Shown here piece by piece: positions 5,591 to 9,153 of a stretch of 9,153 nucleotides of DNA. The position numbers and the translations under genes were made by a program. Below the pieces are notes generated by a model. It was not told the origin of the DNA. It saw nothing but the letters and a program-made list of their open reading frames with translations, and searched no databases. The stretch is from JAOPZY01 sp036495025. GTDB lineage: Bacteria; Actinomycetota; CADDZG01; JAHWKV01; JAOPZY01. Numbering within the stretch: position 1 is the stretch's first letter; each line of letters opens with the position of its first letter. The DNA lies in assembly GCA_036495025.1 (NCBI GenBank), contig DASXNO010000240.1, positions 1 to 9,153 on the forward strand, in the 5' to 3' direction.

Positions 5591-5911
5591 ATGTCAGAGG
5601 TCCTGTATGCACGAGTACCAACTGAAACAAAAGGAGCCATCGACGCCTTCGCTGGCGCGAATGGCAGGTCAGTTGCGGCAGCCGTGGCCGAGCTTCTCTC
5701 GCGGGGGTTGCAGGCGACCAGCCAGTCCAGCCAGATCGCCGAGCTTCAGGAGCGCCTCCAGCGAACGGAGCTGGCGCTTGCTCGAAAGGATGTGGAGCTG
5801 CACGAAGCCAAGCTGGCACTGGAGAGCTTCGTCCAGCGCGAGGGAGAGCGTCTCCCGCGGCGTCCCGGTGAGCTGCCCACCTCGGCGCGCACGGCACAAG
5901 AAGGATCGTAG
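5591..5911 (+). CDS. Ribbon-helix-helix DNA-binding protein with a C-terminal coiled coil
   Basis: The 106-residue product starts MSEVLYARVPTETKGAIDAF. Residues 3-9 form a strand with alternating side chains, 11-23 a first helix, G25-R26-S27 a turn, and 27-39 a second helix (VAAAVAELLSRGL). This is the strand-helix-helix layout of Arc/CopG/MetJ-type regulators, which dimerise and insert the strand into the DNA major groove. Residues 49-80 form a heptad pattern (I49, L52, L56, L63, L70, L77, F80) expected to give a coiled coil, uncommon in minimal RHH antitoxins. The tail (84-106) is polar. The ATG at 5591 was chosen over a more upstream one because the RHH fold begins here and the promoter points to it. 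Early codons (GTA, ACT, GAA, ACA, AAA, GGA) are AT-rich for this genome, hinting at acquisition. It lies between the divergent disordered-protein gene and the NTPase-TPR gene and could control either. Its target is unknown. Confidence 0.72.
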   Translation: MSEVLYARVPTETKGAIDAFAGANGRSVAAAVAELLSRGLQATSQSSQIAELQERLQRTELALARKDVELHEAKLALESFVQREGERLPRRPGELPTSARTAQEGS

Positions 5912-5925
5912 GGGGGAGCCCTTCC

Positions 5926-5946
5926 GGGGACGTCTCGTGCGTCCTC
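5926..5946 (+). terminator. Candidate terminator hairpin after the RHH gene
   Basis: GGGGACG (5926-5932) pairs with CGTCCTC (5940-5946), including one G-U pair, around a 7-nt loop, 15 nt after the TAG stop. No T-run follows. It could end or attenuate the RHH transcript before the NTPase-TPR gene. Confidence 0.3.
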
Positions 5947-6109
5947 GGTTGGGGTCAGCCTTGGGCACGCCGCCCCCTGTGACAGATCCCCATCTGGGCT
6001 CTGTTGCCGGCTGCCCATACCGCCGCAGGTACGACGATGATCTCGGGGCACGACCTGGGCGCCGCCCCGGCCGGCCTGTTCCGATGTTGCGTCCCTAAGG
6101 CGTCGTCCC
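5947..6109. other. Intergenic leader of the NTPase-TPR gene
   Basis: The stretch before the ATG at 6110 holds a small hairpin, CAGAT (5983-5987) with ATCTG (5992-5996), and alternative short pairings nearby. TAAGG at 6096-6100 is a weak ribosome site about 9-10 nt from the ATG. No convincing -35/-10 pair was found, so transcription may start here or come from the RHH promoter. Confidence 0.3.
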
Positions 6110-9100
6110 ATGCGTTGGAGCCTGATCCGCAAGCGCCCACGGGGTGACGTCCCCCGGCCGCCCCAGCCCGCCGCCGAGCAACCAGTCGAGGAGCCAGCCG
6201 AGCCACCAGCCCGGCCACCGCTCGAACAGCAGGATCAACCGCCGGCCGGGCAACACGAACAGCAACCGGTCGAGGCAGCGCGTGGCTTCCGGCCGCTCCT
6301 CAAGCTGTCGCCGCCCCCACCCGTGCGGAGCGTGCATCCATTCCGTTCGGGCCTGGGGGTCTTCGAGTCAGCCATCGCCGCCGCGTACCGGGCGGGCGAG
6401 GCACCCCCTCCCTATGTCCCGCGAGATGTGGATTCCTGGCTCGACGAGGCGCTCGCCACCAGTCTGTTCGTGCTCGTCACCGGCTCCAGCGGTGCCGGGA
6501 AGTCGCGGACGACATTCGCCGCGGCCACCCGGATGGAACCCGAGCCTCTCCTCCTCGTCCCCGCCTCGCCCCGGGCGCTGCCTCACCTGTTCACCTCCGA
6601 CGAGGTGATCGGGGACGGTCGTCCGGCCCTGCTCTGGCTCGATGACCTGGCCCGCTACCTGACCGTTCCGGGGGTTCGGCCGGCCCTCTTCGAGAGCCTG
6701 AGCGCCAGGGCCGGGGCAAAGGGCCAAACGGTCGTCGTGCTGGCAACCCTCAACCTGACAGAGTCCGGGGCCCTCCTCAGCGCAACCGGGGAGATCGGCC
6801 GGTCGATGCGCGAGATCCTCGGCTCCGCCTTCGAGGTGACGGTCCCTTCCGAGATGAGCCCGGCGGAGCGGGAGCGGGCGGCCCGCCTCTATCCGGGGCA
6901 GGAGCTCAGCCGTGGGATCGGCCAGCATTTCGCCTCGACCGGCGCGGTCGTCAACCGGTTCAGGGACGAGCTGCGGGACGATCCGCGCACGGCCTCGGTC
7001 GTCGCTGCGGCCCTCGACTGGAGGCGGGCGGGTGCTCCGCGACCCGTCACCGAGGATGAGTTGGGGGAGCTCTCGACGATGTACCTGCGGCCCTCCCCAG
7101 CAGCCGAGGACGACCCGCAGGCCGCGTTTGGCGGCGCGCTCGCTCGAGCCAGGGAGAGGGCCGAGAGCAACGCCGCCCTCCTGATGCCGCCGGAGGTCGG
7201 AACCGAAGGTTCCTGGGAGATCAACGGTGCGGTTCGGGAGTGGGTGGACCGAGGAGGACCCGATGTCGACGCAGCGCTGCGGACGATCCCGGAGGCGACC
7301 TGGGCCTACGTGCTCGGCAGGGCAGACGGGGAGGACGCGTTCGAGATCGGCGTCGCCGCCCACATCCGGGGCTACCCTGCGGCGGCGGTCAATGCCTGGA
7401 CGAAGGCAGCGGCCGAAGCGTCGCCGGCGACGTCGTGCCGGGCGCGCCTGCACCTCGGCCTCGCTCTGCTGGCATCGGGTCGCCACACCGAGGCACTGGA
7501 GTCACTCGACGCAGCGCTCGACGGTTGCGGCCAGGAGCCGGACGCAGCGCTGGCCGACGTGGTTGCTGCCGCACTGTTCCACCGCGGCCTCGCGCTGCGC
7601 GGCCTGGGACGCCCCCTCGACGAGGTCGCCGCCTGGGAGGCGTTCCTCTCCGCCTACGGCGCAGCGCCGACCCCCCGTGAGCGAGAACGGGTCGCCACGG
7701 CCCTGCTGAGGAAAGGGGAGGTGCTCGCAAGCCTCGATCGGAAGCCCCAGGCCCTCGAGGCGTTCGACGCGGGGCTGTCCCTCCTGGCAGACGCTCCCGA
7801 ACCGCCTCCCGACGAGCTCGTCGCCCAGGCCTACGCCGGCAAGGGAGCTGCTGCCCGGGCGATGGGATCGACCGACGAGGCCCTCGCAGCCTACGAGGCA
7901 GCCATCGCACACTTCGAAGGGCACGAGGGGACGGCCCCCCGGGAGATCGTGGCGACGTCGCTCTTTGACCGCGGTGAGGTGCTGGCCGGCTTGGGGCGCT
8001 CCGAGGAGGCGTTGCAGTCGTTCGACGGTGTCCTTGCCCGCGTGGGTCCCGAGGCCGCGGCGTCGCTCCGCGAGCTGCGGGCAAGGTCGCTGTCTGGCAA
8101 GGGGCTGATGCTCACCGCTCTCGGCCGGTCCAGCGACGCCGTCGCCGCCTACGACCAGGTGGTCACGGAGTTCAGCGGCACGTCCGATCCGTCGCTGGGC
8201 GAGCTGGTGGCCAGGTCCCTCTTCAACAGGGGAGCCGCCATGGCCGCCATGGGCAGGCCCGAGGAGGCTCTCGGGGCCTTCGACGAGGTCGTGCGTCGCT
8301 TCAGGCCCGAGGCGGCCCTCAAGGCGCCGGGTACGAGCGAGGTTGAGGAGGACTCCCTCGGGGCCGTACAGGCACCGGTCGCCACATCGCTGTTCAACCG
8401 GGCGGTCGCTCTCGGTGCCCTCGGACGAACCCAGGATGCTCTCGATGCCTACGAGGAGTTCGTGGCTCACTACGGCGGCTCCTCCGAGACCGCGGTCCGG
8501 GAACTGGTCGCCCGGGCGCTCGTCGGCAGGGCGCAGGGCCTGGCGGCCCTCGGCCGGTCTGACGACGCCCTCTCCGCCTACAACGAGGTCCTCGCGCGGT
8601 TTGATGCCTCCTCCGAGACCGGCCTCCAGGAGCTGGTCGCCAAGTCGCTCGTCGGCGCAGGCGTGGCGCTGTCGGCGCTCGGCCGGCCCGGCGATGCCAT
8701 CGGGGCCTACGACAAGGTCGTTGCCCGGTTCGGCACCTCGGGCGGGCGGGTGACCGAGTGGGTCGCCAAGGCCCTGGCGGACAAGGCAGCGGTGCTCTCG
8801 GCCCAGGGCCGGGTCCTCACGGCGCTCAGGGCCTACGAGGAGATCCTGTCCCGCTTCGGTACGGCCCCGAGGGAGGCCAGCAGCGAGGCACCCGGTGCCG
8901 CGCTGCAGGAACAGGTGGCGAATGCCCTCGTCCACAAGGGCCTGCTCCTCAGCTCCGTGGACCGCCCGGACGAGGCGCTGGAGGCCTACGACGACCTGCT
9001 CGCCCGATTCGGCCAGGCCACGGAGGCGCCCTTGCACGAGCATGTCGCACGGGCGCTGGTCGCCAAGGGGGAGATCCTTGCGCAGGTGGGCCGTGGCAAG

Positions 9101-9153
9101 GAAGCCCTGGAGACCTACCAGGAGATCCAGTCGCGCTTCGAGGAGGCCGAGGA
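6110..9153 (+). CDS. P-loop NTPase fused to a long TPR array, 3' end beyond the window
   Basis: One frame stays open from ATG 6110 to the right edge (1014 codons). It starts MRWSLIRKRPRG. Residues about 14-55 are Pro/Glu/Gln-rich linker. The Walker A motif is G125-S132 (GSSGAGKS) and Walker B is ALLWLDD (173-179, acidic pair D178/D179). A following strand, VVVLATLN (208-215), ends in Asn like a sensor-1. Residues about 230-430 are mixed helical. From about 443 to the edge there are at least 13 TPR-like repeats, each with a KG..L..LGR..EAL.AY consensus. Their G-R (or equivalent) positions are 458, 501, 544, 587, 630, 673, 716, 773, 816, 859, 901, 952 and 995. The domain order fits AAA/STAND-like regulatory NTPases with a repeat sensor or scaffold, probably cytoplasmic since no signal peptide or membrane segment is seen. 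I cannot name the family or the bound partner. The start is the only ATG after the in-frame stop at 6038-6040. Confidence 0.88.
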   Translation, partial: MRWSLIRKRPRGDVPRPPQPAAEQPVEEPAEPPARPPLEQQDQPPAGQHEQQPVEAARGFRPLLKLSPPPPVRSVHPFRSGLGVFESAIAAAYRAGEAPPPYVPRDVDSWLDEALATSLFVLVTGSSGAGKSRTTFAAATRMEPEPLLLVPASPRALPHLFTSDEVIGDGRPALLWLDDLARYLTVPGVRPALFESLSARAGAKGQTVVVLATLNLTESGALLSATGEIGRSMREILGSAFEVTVPSEMSPAERERAARLYPGQELSRGIGQHFASTGAVVNRFRDELRDDPRTASVVAAALDWRRAGAPRPVTEDELGELSTMYLRPSPAAEDDPQAAFGGALARARERAESNAALLMPPEVGTEGSWEINGAVREWVDRGGPDVDAALRTIPEATWAYVLGRADGEDAFEIGVAAHIRGYPAAAVNAWTKAAAEASPATSCRARLHLGLALLASGRHTEALESLDAALDGCGQEPDAALADVVAAALFHRGLALRGLGRPLDEVAAWEAFLSAYGAAPTPRERERVATALLRKGEVLASLDRKPQALEAFDAGLSLLADAPEPPPDELVAQAYAGKGAAARAMGSTDEALAAYEAAIAHFEGHEGTAPREIVATSLFDRGEVLAGLGRSEEALQSFDGVLARVGPEAAASLRELRARSLSGKGLMLTALGRSSDAVAAYDQVVTEFSGTSDPSLGELVARSLFNRGAAMAAMGRPEEALGAFDEVVRRFRPEAALKAPGTSEVEEDSLGAVQAPVATSLFNRAVALGALGRTQDALDAYEEFVAHYGGSSETAVRELVARALVGRAQGLAALGRSDDALSAYNEVLARFDASSETGLQELVAKSLVGAGVALSALGRPGDAIGAYDKVVARFGTSGGRVTEWVAKALADKAAVLSAQGRVLTALRAYEEILSRFGTAPREASSEAPGAALQEQVANALVHKGLLLSSVDRPDEALEAYDDLLARFGQATEAPLHEHVARALVAKGEILAQVGRGKEALETYQEIQSRFEEAE
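7430..9153 (+). repeat. Tandem 129-bp (43-residue) TPR-coding repeats
   Basis: Thirteen repeat units of the NTPase-TPR gene follow with a 43-codon period. The period is exact between repeats 1-7 and 8-10. A 14-residue insertion separates repeats 7 and 8, repeats 10-11 are one residue short, and an 8-residue insertion separates 11 and 12. Units are diverged at the DNA level, so this is an old protein repeat rather than a recent DNA amplification. Confidence 0.75.

Noticed and set aside
5983..5996. CAGAT/ATCTG hairpin before the NTPase-TPR gene as a riboswitch or attenuator
   Set aside because: A 5-bp stem with several competing pairings; no known riboswitch core and no T-tract.
6368..7486. 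A 372-codon minus-strand frame under the NTPase domain
   Set aside because: Antisense shadow of the P-loop domain; its translation is Arg/Gly/Pro-rich with no motif.
7502..9043. A 513-codon open frame antisense to the TPR array
   Set aside because: It is the mirror of the repeats: high-GC codons on the sense strand keep the antisense open. The sense frame has a P-loop, TPR consensus and a continuous 1014 codons.
1..9153. CRISPR array, tRNA, rRNA, IS element or attachment site
   Set aside because: No regularly spaced direct repeats with spacers, no cloverleaf, no transposase or integrase motifs and no paired terminal repeats were seen on either strand.

Overview
The window is high-GC DNA (roughly 70% by eye, with a few AT-richer patches) of actinobacterial character. 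The signs are GTG starts, strong third-position GC, a DinB/mycothiol-type protein and Pro/Ala-rich proteins. No phage structural gene, transposase, tRNA, rRNA or CRISPR array was found. The lineage below 'actinobacterium-like' cannot be fixed by reading alone.

Layout, left to right. (1) Bases 1-103, minus strand: the first 34 codons of a membrane-anchored protein that runs off the left edge, with a textbook Shine-Dalgarno and a 14-nt tandem repeat just upstream. (2) 104-464: a gene-free, partly AT-richer intergenic region. (3) 465-1055, plus: a small protein with a PD-(D/E)XK nuclease-like core. (4) 1092-1556, minus: a DinB/maleylpyruvate-isomerase-like protein. (5) 1738-2394, plus: a GNAT acetyltransferase. 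(6) 2409-2831 and 2869-3657, minus: a two-gene unit of an atypical short-chain dehydrogenase (SDR) followed by a glyoxalase/VOC protein. The GNAT and VOC genes converge, and a perfect 8-bp inverted repeat contains both of their stop codons.

(7) The right-hand part is the least ordinary. At 3797-5248 (minus) lies a 483-residue, largely disordered Pro/Ala/acidic protein with a small beta-rich head and two WWIVD motifs. Divergent from it at 5591-5911 (plus) is a 106-residue ribbon-helix-helix plus coiled-coil protein with a promoter placed for a leaderless transcript. Downstream, 6110 to the right edge (plus), is the largest gene: a P-loop NTPase fused to at least 13 TPR-like repeats of very regular 43-residue period, still open at base 9153.

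How the genes may work together. The left part looks like unrelated single-function metabolic or stress genes (acetyltransferase, VOC, SDR, DinB) with a possible stand-alone nuclease. The right part (disordered protein, RHH regulator, NTPase-TPR protein) could be one accessory module in which the RHH protein regulates the shared intergenic region and the TPR array binds a partner. This grouping rests on adjacency and domain logic only; no known system was recognised.
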